A DNA stretch of 64,000 bases from Papaver somniferum (lineage: Eukaryota; Streptophyta; Magnoliopsida; Ranunculales; Papaveraceae), in NCBI RefSeq assembly GCF_003573695.1, contig NC_039362.1, positions 8,842,088 through 8,906,087 of the forward strand, read 5' to 3'. Positions 1-12,169 of the stretch are shown piece after piece (the first letter of the stretch is position 1; every line of letters starts with the position of its first letter). A model generated the notes under the pieces. It saw nothing but the letters and a program-made list of their open reading frames with translations. It ran no database searches and was not told the origin of the DNA. The translations under genes were made by a program, and so were the position numbers.

Positions 1-41
1 GTATTAATAGTTTTGTCACTAAAATTGACAAAGGGGGAGAT
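1..41 (+). other. 3' end of the internal region of a SIRE-like Copia element, with polypurine tract
   Basis: The window opens in the last bases of a Copia internal region. The purine run ACAAAGGGGGAGAT lies directly before the LTR start TGTTAGAGC. The same PPT and LTR start occur, inverted, at 52739-52760 in the other SIRE-like copy. The rest of the element lies left of the window. Confidence 0.8.
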
Positions 42-2461
42 TGTTAGAGCATTTCTCGGTCGAACTCGCATGCGTTGCTATCTCAAGCATGTTTGTCAAT
101 GTTAGTGATCAAAATTATAAGTCTTGATTTCTAGTCTACTATAGATAAGTCTCGGACTAGGATAATAAGTGTAATTGAGCTCAAGCACTCCATGGCGATT
201 CATCATACAAGACAAATATCTACTCAAGGAACCGGTGGAACTTCTCGACAAAAAGGTATGTGGAGACTTGAACTTATTTGTCACCCAAAAGTCTATCTAT
301 TCTACCTCCTACTCTTTGAGACAAAAAGTCGTATGCTATATATATAGACTATGATTATACACATTTGGTATTTCGTTCCGAGTATACCTCGCCTATCTAT
401 ATCTCGAAATATGTGTTGGTAAGATTTTCGCTTCGACCAAGTTTATCTTTACCTAGTGACGAAAGTCATGATATGTTTCAATCGCTTTGAAAATTTATTT
501 GACGAGAAATGGTGTAACAACTACATAACGTCCTCTAAGAATGTTTCAATGATTGGAATGAGAGTTTAGATTACATAACCAATGGTGAACATAAGCATTG
601 TTGTGGAAACACAGTTATATATAAGTATTATTCCTTGAACCAAAGTTTTCGAACTTTGTTGATCAAGAGAACCGGAAGAATGGCAAGTGCCAAGTCCGCG
701 AACTGCCGAAGTTCTCAAACCCTAAAATTTCTGCTGGAGTTGACAAACTACTTGCGTGAAGCTAAGTCCACGAACCTAGTCCGTGAACCGGCGAAGTTCT
801 CATCCCGAGAATTTCTGCTGGAGTTTGTAAACTCTGTCCGGTATTTTAAGTCCGCAAACCTAGTAGGCAAACTTGAGAAGGTTATATATCTAAATATGAT
901 TTCTGAACTTAAACTTAAAAAGACTAAAGAATGCATTTGCAAACCGTGGCTATAAAAGTTCATGAACCGATTCGAGTGAATCAAATCATCTTTGCTTCAA
1001 TTTTGTCTTCTGTAGTTACATAAGATTTCCTTGCAATTGCACAACTCTCTAACTAGTTCATTTGAGTCATTTGAACTAGTTATGGTAAAGAAGAACATGG
1101 TTGATATGAAATGCTCATATGGATAACCTTTTGGTTGACTATTGTTGAACCAACAATGTACACGTTTGGGTACGTGTAACAAACCTAGAAGCGTGCATTT
1201 CATTTGTGTATAACAAGCTAAGTTTTCGATCTAACGGTTGAGAAATATTAGCTTGAATCTGAATCAGGTTTTCATCTAACAGTGGATATTGATTGCTTTG
1301 CTACCAAGGCAAAACCCTAATTTGAAAGAATATATAAGGGGACATCTAGCAACTCTGTAAAGATAATCCCCACACCTTAGGTGTCATACTAGTTTGCGTG
1401 CTAGAGTCGGTTCTCCTTTAACCTTTGGTTTTCTTATTCTAAAACCAGGTTAAACGACTTAAAGACTTCATTGGGATTGTGAAGCCAGACCGATACTACT
1501 TTTATCGTAGTTGTGTGATCTGATCTTGCATCTTCTATCATACGAGTATAATCATATTGATTGGATTGAGATTGAGATCTCTGATAGGAAAGATATAAAA
1601 AGTAATCACGAACACCTTCGTCTCATTGTTTGTGATTCCGAAACATCTTGTTTCGCTACCATACGATTAAGATTGTTGTGAGGTTATTGATAACTCTAGG
1701 AAGTTCTTCGGGAATATAAGACCGGATTATCAATTGGTTCATATTCACCTTGATTATTATCAAAAGACGGAATAAAACCTTTTAGGGTTTATCTGTGGGA
1801 GATAGATTAATCCTTCGATAGACTTGTCTGTGTGAGACAGATTTGTTTATCATCAAGTCTTCGAATTTGGGTCGTAGCAACTCTTAGTTGTGGGTGAGAT
1901 CAGCTAAGGGAATCAAACTGCTGGGATCATAGGCGTAGGGAGTACAAATGTACCTTGGATCAGTGGGAGGCTGATTGGGGTTCAACTACAGTCCAGTCCA
2001 AAGTTAGCTTGGAGTAGGCTTGTGTCTGTAGCGTCTTAATACAGTGTGTGTTCAATATGGACTAGGTCCCGGGGGTTTTCTGCATTTGCGGTTTCCTCGT
2101 TAACAAAATTTCTGGTGCATGTGTTATTTCAATTTCCGCTTTATATTGTTTTATCTTTATAATTGAAATAATACAGATTGTGCGTTAGATCATCAATTAG
2201 AGTAATCCAACCTTTGGTTTGTTGATTATCATTGATTGATCCTCGGATATTGGTCTTTGGTACCATCTGAGTTATTCCTTATATTTGATTAGAACTCACA
2301 GTTCCTGCTTGAGTAAATCAAATCAACAGAGAGATATAAACTCGTTGATATATTTTTAATTGATTGAGTCTTGTTGATTCTCTTAAAAATATATTCGAGT
2401 TTGTCCATACAGATTGCTAAGCGAAATATTGGGTGGTGTTGTTAGACCCCCGCTTTTTCAC
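42..2461 (+). mobile_element. SIRE-like Copia 3' LTR (about 2.4 kb)
   Basis: The LTR starts TGTTAGAGC and ends GCTTTTTCA. Both ends match, in reverse, the termini of the LTRs at 50577-52739 and 56721-58447, so the family is the same although the middle differs strongly. Long LTRs over 1.5 kb fit the SIRE/Maximus lineage. A diverged 85-bp tandem repeat lies at 690-870. Because internal sequence with a PPT precedes it, this is a 3' LTR rather than a solo LTR. The right-hand target duplication would be CTCGT (2462-2466); its partner is outside the window. Segment 395-1190 is also homologous to internal DNA of the second element. Confidence 0.85.
690..875 (+). repeat. 85-bp diverged tandem repeat inside the Copia LTR
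   Basis: Two units begin with GAAGTTCTC at 708 and 793, each followed by a variant of ATTTCTGCTGGAGTT and flanked by AAGTCCRCGAACCTAG-like phrases. A third partial unit follows. The same phrases recur inverted at 53990-54180. Confidence 0.7.
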
Positions 2462-2463
2462 TC

Positions 2464-2609
2464 GTGTTCTTATCAAAGGCCACCAACATGTTCCACAGGT
2501 GCAGGTACAATGGTCCCAAACTGCTGATAGGGATGCTACTTGCGAAGACACAACTTTCATCAGATCCTCTTTTCCTAAGTTCATCCTTGAGGACAAAGAT
2601 AAGTTGTAG
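2464..2609 (+). pseudogene. C-terminal tail of chromovirus (Ty3/Gypsy) integrase/chromodomain, truncated by the Copia insertion
   Basis: This reading frame of about 48 codons ends in TAG. It contains the pattern VQVQWSQTADRDATCED, then FPKFILEDK, which matches the chromodomain end of plant Gypsy integrases (LVQWSxxPxEEATWE ... FPxFxLEDK). The sequence is seen directly; the family assignment rests on that known pattern. Everything upstream was displaced by insertion of the Copia element whose LTR ends at 2461. The stop codon lies 10 bases before the LTR at 2620, the usual arrangement of pol end, PPT and 3' LTR. Confidence 0.75.
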
Positions 2610-2619
2610 GGGTGGGCAT

Positions 2620-2896
2620 TGTCATAACCCCCTTGTGTGATTTAGCTACATTGTAGGGTGCCCTTATTATTGTTGTTGAATGCCTTTAGTTGAACATGTT
2701 GTACGCATGTCTGGCTCGTGTTGGCCAGACCACTCGTTTCTCTTTTATTCTTCCATGTAACCCTAAACTAGACAGTTAAGAATTATTATCGAGTTTTATC
2801 TCTGCTGCCTCTCTGAGGTTTCTCATCTCAATCTCTACATCGTAGATTATGTAGGATTGAGCCCTAATTTAGCCTATTGTAGTGTAGATCACTACA
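2620..2896 (+). mobile_element. Short chromovirus 3' LTR (277 bp)
   Basis: The G-rich PPT GTAGGGGTGGGCAT leads into TGTCATAACCCCC, and the LTR appears to close at ATCACTACA. It directly follows the integrase tail of the same element. The right boundary is set by the TG...CA rule and by resumption of a different coding fragment on the minus strand; the second LTR is not in the window, so the end is provisional. Confidence 0.65.
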
Positions 2897-3846
2897 CATA
2901 ACCCTTTCGCTTATGACTTATGTCCGACCCACTACACTCGCACACCATTTCAAACTGCGTATATTTTTGTTGGGTGTTTTTAACTAGAATGCCCATCTTC
3001 TCTTTTGCTTTCTCAACGACCCGATATACTGCTTCGTCTTTAGACGGCCATTCCAAAATCATTAACATAATGCGCGGAAGTGTCAGGACCCCTAAAACTG
3101 TAAGCTTCAGGATGATCGTGTACCACCAATACAATCCACAAAAAACATCACAATTTAGATAGAACATAAACAACCAAACAATAGTCGACATGGTCGACAA
3201 ATAAAACTTAGACAACCAAATAATAGACAGTGTGGTGGACATATATAATATCGACGACCAAAGAATACTCGGCAAGGTCGACACATACAAAACATTGATC
3301 ACCAAACCATATTTTATAACACAGTTCTCCGTGCTATAAAAGACATTGGGTCGGAAAGGTTTATATTATCGACCCTGACGACTTCAACTAAGGCCAAACC
3401 GTCATTATATATTTATATACAAAAACAATGAGGACTAAAATAGTACTCATGAAAATTCGTCATTTTTGGTACAAAAACCAAGCCGACTATAATAGTCGTC
3501 AAGGTTAGACGAGCGTCGACCGTGACGATACTGGGCAGCAAAAAGTTAAAGAAAAGAAAACTTATCCATCATTTGTCGATTTAAACATGCAAAAATCACA
3601 GTCTTCACCACGTAAGGCGTGCACCTGGTTATTTTTAGCTTCCAATTCTTCTTGTGGGTCATCTATTTCTTCATTTGTCTCAAAACATTCATCACTTCTA
3701 TATGCATCTTGAGTTTGAGGAAAATAAAAGTGAGTATCATGCGTATAATTCATTTTATTATGATTTTGTAGATCATCATACATATATTCATCTTTAGGAG
3801 ATCTAGAAGACTCCCCCACTTCAAGATTAGGATTAGAATCACCCAT
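2897..3846 (-). pseudogene. FAR1/MULE-transposase-like N-terminal gene fragment, interrupted
   Basis: Two minus-strand pieces look like one broken gene. The first runs 3846-3562 and starts MGDSNPNLEVGESSR, an acidic N terminus preceded by a CT/GA-rich 5' UTR-like stretch (3850-3950). The second runs about 3063-2897 and reads EWPSKDEAVYRVVEKAKEKM, then FEMVCECSGSDISHKRKG. This resembles the start of FAR1/MULE-type zinc-binding regions (F-S-R-x-E ... G-I-V ... C-E-R-S-G-x-Y). The reading is cut exactly where the Gypsy LTR begins at 2896. The stretch between the pieces (3100-3340) carries diverged repeats with GTCGACCATGTCGAC-like phrases and could be intron or insertion. Family identity is tentative. 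Confidence 0.4.
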
Positions 3847-3949
3847 ATCAAAAAATTCTCAAAACCGTAACTTTCCCCCCGAAACTTCTTATACTAAATC
3901 ACTCTATTTCTCTCTCTCAATTATTTCCGATATCAATCTTATGAATCAA

Positions 3950-4570
3950 CTAACTAATCTAACTAATTTAACTAATCTAATCATATCGATTAAAATAGTG
4001 CTAATCATTTTTGGGGCAATTTAGTCATTCTTGGAAATATATTGCTTAGGGGTTATGGATTTTACTTCCCAATGATCATATTTTGTCTCATTAGATATAC
4101 CCTAATTAATCTAGGTATACCCCATTCTCGCCAAGTTTAGGATCGCACCACTTTTTCGTTATTAAATTATGTACTTTAAAAAGAGTAATTATGTATTTTT
4201 ATCTCACCGACACGGGATACAGACACGATGTGGATACGAAGACTGGTAAAATTTAAAATCATCAGGTTGCAGGCACGGGGCCCAATCTTTTTAATCTTTT
4301 ATTTGTTGTTTGGTCTGCGAGTCAGTATCCTTTCACAAAATTTTAGCGGAGTCATAGTAGTCAGGGCTTAGGCATGTGGACCCGCTATTAAAGATGTTCT
4401 ATGTATTTAGATAGTATTATCATACCATAGTAGCTGGGGCCTACGGCCCCGGTCGTGGATTAAAAAATCTAGGGACAAACACAGTCCAACATTAATATTA
4501 AATTAACTGTGATTTGGTTGAGTTTATAAGTTAGATGGGACTTGCAGCCTCGATGTTTTGTTGGTCGGGT
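3950..4570. other. Intergenic, no gene seen
   Basis: AT-rich sequence with scattered AACTAATCTAAC words. The part from about 4200 is related to 5740-6240, a diverged direct repeat sharing the order CGGGGCCCAA, GTCAGTATC, CATAGTAG and GGCCCCGACCG. Confidence 0.6.
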
Positions 4571-4575
4571 CTAAT

Positions 4576-4860
4576 TAGCCGGGGCCTACAGCCCCGACCG
4601 TGATCCCTTACACAAACTTCAGTATGTCGTTGGTCGGATCAAATTAGTTGGGGCCTACAGCCCCAGTCGTGGTCCTTTACAAAAATTCCAGTTATTTTAT
4701 TGGTCATACCAAATTAGCTAGGACCTACAGCTCCGACCATGGTCTTTTACACGTAAATTCCATTATTTTTTTGGTTGGGTCAAATTAACCATAATCATAA
4801 GCCCGATCGTGACCCCTTTGCTTTTTTGCAAATTTATATTTGGTGCTAAGGTGTTCCGTC
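4576..4860 (+). repeat. 70-bp tandem repeat built on a GGGGCC palindrome
   Basis: Units start with TAG/TAA at 4576, 4645, 4715 and 4786 (spacing 69-71 bp). Each begins with a variant of GGGGCCTACAGCCCC, a near-perfect inverted repeat, followed by GTCGTGGTCCTTTAC and TTGGTCGGGTCAAAT. A further related unit lies at 4430, and weaker copies near 5930-6030. The last unit is the most decayed. Confidence 0.8.
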
Positions 4861-7070
4861 ATTAATAGAGTTAATATATTTACGGCAAACCTAAATAAAT
4901 TTTCAAAAGAACGAAATTTGTTAAAATAGGTTTTCTATTATCGGTGATAATTGCTATGGAGTTTGCGCTTTTGTTTTCTGGAATTAGAGGTTCGGGAAGC
5001 TGAAAAGTCATCAAGCTTATGTCAGATATTTGATTTAGAAACTTGTCGCATTAACACGGTTCACCTTTCAAGAATGTAAGCTAGCCCAAGAAGGGAAAAA
5101 AAGAAACACTTGCCTTTTTTGTCGTGATGTGTAAGCCCTTCAGTTTACCTCTTATTGCAAACTTGCTATAACATGTGTTTTTTAGTGATGATTTGTCGCA
5201 TGTGGTGTAGTCAATCAATGCATAGTATAGTACGCTCCTAGGATAGTGAAAGTGTTTGGAATTAAATCATGTAGGGAGAGTCTAGCAGATTAATTGTGGA
5301 AGGAAGTTTGATTTTTTTAACCTTGGCCTCGTGTTCTCTTCATCTCTGTTCAAATCACCGATTTATAATAGCCTTGCGCTATGATATTATAACTAATGAA
5401 TAGACACTCGAAAACAACAAAGATCGAAGGGGTGAGCGTGTCGGTTGGTCTGGTGAATCGGAGATAATAAGCTTATAAACGTACGATGAGAAGAATTTAA
5501 CTTTATTATAAATACCAAAAATTGGTAGTGATTTTGGAAATTCAAAAATATGGCAACTACACGGATCTTATTGTAGTTTACAAAAATCAAATAAATACCA
5601 AGAAATGGTATCCAAAAATATACACGTATCTTATGGTAGTTTAGCAAAATCAGGAAACTCACCAATCGGACGGACGTCTATATATAACATATAACGAATG
5701 GATCCGTGTCGTGGGATGACGAAATCGATGGTCGGATTTATAAGGCTACAAAAACACCACTTCTTTTTATAATCTAGACGTAGGCCGGGGCTCAACCTTT
5801 TAGAGTTTTTTTAATGTTTGGTCGGTTGGTCAGTATCTTCACATATTTTAGTCCGTCTATCTTCCCATACAATTTTAGTCTGTATATAATAGTCGGGAGC
5901 ATATTTAGTTAGTCCGGTCATACCAGAACGGTCCCGATATTTAGTTGGTCGTGTCATATTATAGGATGTTAGTTAGTCGAATCACAGTAACATGTTTAAT
6001 TAGTTGAATCATAGTAGCCGTTGGCCCCGACCGTAGATTAGAAAATTTAAAGGCAAATATAATGGCCGCATTAAAATTAGTCATGATTAAGTAAACTCTA
6101 CAGGGTCTTCAGATTAATATTTGTTTTTCTTTTGGTTGGCAATCTTTTTTTTTTTTGCTTCGATCAGAAGGTCGGCAATATTTGGATTACAAATTGTCAC
6201 ATTAAAGATAGCCCATTCTCCTGATTTTATAACTTTTGTTGTGGGTTTCCCTCTTGCCACTCTTTGGCAATGAGCGGGTGGGCACTACAGTCCAAGAAAG
6301 TCTCCGGTTAAGGAATATATGGGTATGTCTCCTGTTGTGCTATATGGGTATGCATTGTGCATGAATGGGTGGGATGAGACCATATATATTTTCTATACTA
6401 AGTAACTACATTTATGGAAACCAACCTATATAAAGAATGTTCCATATACAAGCAGTGTGGCCATTAGGAAACCACGTTATTAAAGATACCGTGACAATAT
6501 ATCTTAATAACTGGGGTCGTGGAATAATGTAATAAATTTCATGAATTCATTACCATGTTGGTGCAGATCTCTGGAACTGACAGATGAACGGACCAGTGGA
6601 TCCCGGTCTGTTCATTGGCTCTACTCCATTCATATGATCTAAGGCTAACGGTGTCGTGGTTGAGTGGGTTTCAGCGAGAAACTTTAAAATCCATTCCAAA
6701 TTAAAGAAGTTAAGTTTTTGAATGTGATACGCTGCGGGGTCATTATCAATGGAAAACGAAGCTGTCTATTTATTAATGATAGCTTGGATTTTTTTTATAA
6801 AGGACTCTTTAGTATCAGAATTAGGACAATATTTTTTGGTTCCATAATTAGGACAAATTCTATTTCCGGAAACAGTGCGAAACTCACGTTTAGAAATCAA
6901 GCTATTATTAATAAATTAATGAGGCTCAAACAATATCGGGAAATTCAAGGGATCGACAGACGTCTATATAGGACATACAACGAATCGATCCGCGTCGTGG
7001 GATGACGAAATCGATGGTCGGATTTGTAAGGCTACACAAACACCACTTCTTTTTATAATATAGATATATA
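4860..7070. repeat. Diverged direct repeats, no gene seen
   Basis: A segment of about 110 bp at 5670-5780 (CGTGGGATGACGAAATCGAT ... CACCACTTCTTTTTATAAT) recurs at 6955-7068 with high similarity. Sequence 5740-6240 repeats the 4200-4560 region in diverged form. Short ORFs here show no protein-like composition. A TA microsatellite lies at 7086-7102. Confidence 0.6.
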
Positions 7071-7129
7071 TCCCTTATAAAGCATATATATATATATATA
7101 TATGTATCTCCCTTATAAAGCATATCTAG

Positions 7130-10100
7130 GGTTGTGGTTATTTACATTATTATTGTATCATTAGTTTCTTAGAATAAATACTTAATTAATCTCTTATCAT
7201 AAATGTCTTGTAATTATCTTAATAAATATACTTTCATTAAATAAATAATAAATTTGTTAATTAAGAAACATAATAACTTTTAAAATTCTTTTTAACCAAT
7301 TCCATTTTTCTAAATATATTTTTATTAAATAAATATTTAATATATTAATAATTATACAATATAAATTAGGGATAACCAGGGTGGTGTTTGAGAGTGGTGA
7401 TGCATGGAGCCAGTGACCATAGTGATGGTGGTGGAGAAGGTAGTGGTCATGAGTTGTTCTGGTGGCGGTGGTGCAGGTTCAGTGCCGTAGTGAAAAAATG
7501 TTTATTGTATGTCGTTGGAACAAAAATAACATTATTACGGAAGTTGTGGTTGATTTTTTCAGTAGGTCTCACTACATGTTTCACTCGGTGGTTTCTTCGA
7601 GACACATAATTCGGTCAACCTAACAATTCTCCGTAAGAAACATAATAATTAAAAAAATATGAAAAGCAATTATCAGTTTATATAAAGCCAACAAAAAAAA
7701 ATAAAAAGGGTTAAAATTGACATAATCTGTTATTCCAGAATTTCCCGTGCCGTTAAAGAGTGGCCAAGATTCATTCTTGGCAAAGCTAAATCCATGGCTC
7801 TGGTTGTTCACATCATTATTGATTCATTAATATCTTATAATAAATACTTTGTTAATCTTTTATCATAAAATGTCTTATAATTATCTTAATAAATATATTT
7901 TCATTAGATAAATAATAAATATGTTAACAAAGAATCATAATAACTTTTAAAATTCTTTTCAACCCATTACATTTTTCTAAATATATTTTTATTAAATAGT
8001 CTTATAACTATCTTAATAAATATGCTTTCATTAGATAAATAATAAATTTTTTAATAAAGAATCATAATAACTTTTAAAGTTCTTTTCAACCCATTACATT
8101 TTTCTAAATATATTTTTATTAAATAAATAATAAATTTATTAATAATCATATATATACATAAAAATTAGGGATGACCTAAGATTGGAGATGCATGGAGCTG
8201 GTGACGATAGTGATTGTGGTGGAAAAGGTAGTGGTCATTAGTGGTTTTGGTGGTGGGTTGCCATCTGAATGGCTCACATTTAGAAAATCAATGTCGTAGA
8301 CTGTCTGAGAGTTTTCAAGAATTGGAGATATATCTTTTCTGAGTCGAATGGGTTTCCATATGAAATGTCTCAACGTTTTATGATATAGTGGCTTAGAAAA
8401 ATGAATTTGCATTTATTTGTGTTATTCAAATATAAGAACATACGATGTAATATGTATTGTAGAGTCCATTCAGAGTTTTAATCTTTTGAACCATTTAAGA
8501 ATGAGACAAAATAAACAAGGATTTTGAGCTTATAGGACGCAATTATTTATAGGAAAAATGAGTTCGGGTGATGTAATTTTGTTTTATTCTACATAGTTCG
8601 ATGTCTTTGTTTTGCGCGGTCACTAAAATAAGGGAGATGTAAAAGGGAAATACCATTTCAAATGATCGATAATATGTTTTTGTCTTTTCAAACTATAAAA
8701 CATATCAAATATCATTGGTTTTTTTGTGAAAGAGGGCAAGAATAAACATTATTTGGGAGAATGTCACAATATCAAGCATACTGGAAAGGAATCATATATG
8801 AGTACATGATAAAAGATTTGTGGACTGAAGAATAAAAATATATATTGGTTTTGTCTTCGTTTTTGTAATGATAAGGAGAGTAAACTCGATAATTAACAAA
8901 TATTAAATTTAATATCCAGATAAAAATTATGCCCATGTCGTTTCAACACGGCTTAAACACTAGATAAATCTACGTTGAACTAAAGGCTATGTAAGTAGTG
9001 GCCAAAATTTGTTTAGGAAGAAGATAAATCCACGGTCTTGGTTTTTTCAACCAAACTATTATAAATGTTTTATTAATTAGTATCCCATTAGTTTTTCATA
9101 ATAAATTATTAATTAATTTTCATCATAAATGTCCCTTATTGATCTAATAAATACCTATATTTGTATTAGTAAATAATAATTTTATTAAAAATTATATTAA
9201 TAAATATTAATGTGGTATTGGATGAAGTAGTGGGTGATAGATATATTAAAGACACAAAAATATTATGGTGGGTGTTGGTCTTTCCCTGGTGGTGGAAGAA
9301 ATAGTGTTGATGGTTGTTTTGAATGGTGGTGGGTGTTGATGAATAATACTAGTGAACAATAATATTTTTGTGTCTTTACAAACGCACAACATTATATTGT
9401 GAAAGATACAATTAACTATTTTTCGCACGATTAGCAAGGAAAAAAATCAAATATTTTGTGGATGATACCAGATTTTATAAGGCAATATCATCATGTACCG
9501 CTCGATCACCCAAATAATACCCGACCAGACAAATCATGACTTCTAGATTTAAATAAAATTGATTACAATATAAAATAGAATTTAATAAAAACAAACCAAT
9601 GGAATAAAAAAAATAGTGGAATAAATTAATTGACGACTTAAGTTTGTTCAATATAAACTTTTCTCATGACGTATGTGATTAAAAACTAAAAAGCACGTCC
9701 AGTTGTTGGGGGTGAAAGCAACGGTGATGCGGGGGAAAGAAGTGGTATCAAGTGATATTTTGGATGTGGTGGGTGTTGGTGAAAGTAATATATTTTGTTA
9801 ATAATGTTTCGTCACAAATTGGTTAACCTTATAAAGAATATAAAACGTGGTTGATTGTCTTAATGATAACATAAACTCGGTAAAAATACATGAAAATTAA
9901 AATAATAACTGCAAACGATCGGTACAAATCAAAATCTGTACACAATAAATTACCTTATTACTAAGTCGCACGGTTATGACACGAGTTATATCATATCTAG
10001 GTGATATTTTTTTCATGTTTCCTTGTTCTATATTATAAAAAAAAGTTTGACTAAGTTAGTTAACATAAAAAAAGATCTTGATTTTCCCTCTCGATTGATA

Positions 10101-10910
10101 AATCCACGTTTGTGTTCGATCCCATGAATACATGCTTTAACTGGGAAATAATGCATTACATATTCTCTTTTTTCCATCCCAAAAATCAAAAGCAAAGTGG
10201 AGAAATTTGATAGACTAAAAATAACCAACCTACATTCCCATAAAACTAAACAATTGATTCTCCCGCGCACATCCAGAAGGAGGAGTGGATTTAAAAACTT
10301 TAGTTCCCCACTTTTGAGAAAACCTAAATCAGAAATAAATTTGGGAATTAGAGATAGATTAAAGAGACAAAAGAAATTAAATCCAAAAACATGCTTTCGC
10401 TCAACCTTATCTCCTTGATGATTTGGTATCCTCCTCGAAATCTTTAGTTCCTTAATTTATCAATTGTTTTTAGTATCATCCTCAAGATTTGTTTAGGGAA
10501 AAGATAAATCAATGGTTGTTTAAGTAAGTGTTTATAAGTGACGTCCATGATTGAAAGTTAGAAATTCATATCTAACGGTCTTAATCTGTGCACATCATTA
10601 TTATCTCATAATAAATATTTTATTAACCTCTCATGAAAAATGTCTTATTAATTATTTAAATGAATATATATACTCCCACTCAATAGATAATAACTATGTT
10701 ATTAATTACATCAATAGATATTATGGGTAATCGGGGTGATGTTTGTGAGTGGCGGTGCATGGATCCCGTGGCGGCAATGTTGCTTGTGAAAAAGGTAGTT
10801 GTAATGGGTGGTTCTAGTGGTGGTTTCACAATTAGTCAATATAGTAGTGTGCAATGTTTATTCGATGTCGTTAGGAAACAAATAACATTATATGTTTGTG
10901 CTTGATTTTT
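7130..10910 (+). repeat. Four-copy macro-repeat (units of about 0.7-1.5 kb)
   Basis: Four head-to-tail, strongly diverged units start near 7130, 7805, 9045 and 10560. Each has the same order: an AT-rich block with CATAAATGTCTTATAATTAT and AATAAATAATAAAT, then GGGATAACC-type sequence, then a GGTGG-rich block (TGGTGATGCATGGAGC ... GTAGTGGTCAT), then ACAAAAATAACATTAT or related text, and finally a GTTTAGGGAAAAGATAAATC-like stretch. Unit 2 contains an internal duplication of the AT-rich block (7860-8160). No coding potential stands out. Confidence 0.65.
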
Positions 10911-11057
10911 TAGGTGTTAAAATAAGCTCGATCAAATACAAAAGAAAAAATAATAATCAAAATGTATGAAGAACAATTGTCACTTTAAATAGTAACAACA
11001 AATAAATAACATTGGTCCAAATAATTTTTTTCACTTATTTTCGTGGTCGTGCCATCA

Positions 11058-11385
11058 CATGATTTGCGTCATTTTCTCTGCAAAATTTCAAATGACAATG
11101 AGATTAAATCTAATATTTTTATGATACGTCCCTTTTATAAAATCCTACATTCCTACCAATATATGAGAACTATTCGATATATCAAACCTCACCATCTACC
11201 GACCTTAATTTCAACCGTTAACTTTTAACGACTGATATTCAAAGGGGTAGATGGTGGTGTTATACGCCTAAAATTATGTTGATTTTTGATAGGAATGTAG
11301 AGTGTTATAAGAGGAACATATCATCAAAATATTAGATTAAACTCATTGTCGTTCGGATTTTGCGGTAAAAATGACACAAATCATG
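11058..11385. mobile_element. Fold-back / MITE-like inverted repeat
   Basis: The left arm 11058-11200 (CATGATTTGCGTCATTTT ... ACCATCTACC) is the diverged reverse complement of the right arm 11246-11385 (GGTAGATGGTGGTG ... AAATCATG). About 45 bp separate the arms. No clear target duplication was found, so the superfamily is unknown. Confidence 0.65.
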
Positions 11386-11635
11386 TATAATAGTGTCCAT
11401 TTAAGAATGTCCATGGATCCTCTCTATATATGTATATTAATTAATTAATTAATTAATAGTTTTTATATACAAAGATCATAGTGTTGTAGTATATCAAATG
11501 GCTGAATTAAATTCATTAGTTACGCAAATACATAGAAAAACTCATTTTCGTCCCACTAGGTTAGCTCACTGGGGTAAAAAATTAACCATCAACAACCTAA
11601 AAACTCAATACCATCGCTCACTCCAAAATAAAAGT

Positions 11636-11825
11636 AACACTGGTGGAGCTCACCCTCTCTCCTATTGGTTGGGGAACGTAACCTCGCGCTCTCATTGGCT
11701 AATTGAAAAACCAATCGTATTTGTGGGATGAAATTTCGTTAGATATGGTGCGTTGATATGACAATGTGTGGTGTAGATTGTGTGGATTTTTGGGACACAC
11801 GCGACGGACGACCCTCATTATTTAT
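11636..11825 (+). repeat. 190-bp dispersed repeat, copy 1
   Basis: The segment from ACTGGTGGAGCTCACCCTC to GACCCTCATTATT recurs in diverged form in the same orientation at 49186-49375. It carries the conserved phrase GATGAAATTTCGT. No coding content. Confidence 0.7.
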
Positions 11826-12165
11826 AAAAATTGCTATATTAAAACAAAACAAAAAAATCAATTCAACATATTTATGGAATAGAATAATCTTTTATAATTT
11901 CATGTAATTATTGTAAAAGATCCAGAAAATAAAAAAAATATTATATTAATTCCATACATTTATGACTAAAATAAAAAAATCATGTATTTATTATAAAAGA
12001 TCTAGAATTTAGAGAAAACTACTATATTAATTTCGGTCATTTATGACTGAAATAAAAAAAAATCAATTATAAAAAAAATTAACGTATTTATGGAATAAAA
12101 AATGATTTATATTTTTGAATCTTTTAAAAGGAAAAAAATATAGAAACTATTTCTTCTTGAAGAGA
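11826..12165. other. AT-rich spacer, no gene seen
   Basis: Alternating ATTATAAAAGATC/AAAATAAAAAAAT words recur three times (11880, 11980, 12060), and a related block lies at 49540-49700. Confidence 0.5.
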
Positions 12166-12169
12166 GACT

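Noticed and set aside
6718..7005. 95-codon ORF
   Set aside because: Lies partly in the 110-bp duplicated segment; the duplicate at 5670-5780 does not keep the frame.
7388..7609. ORF in the GGTGG-rich core of the macro-repeat
   Set aside because: Not conserved in frame in the other three units.
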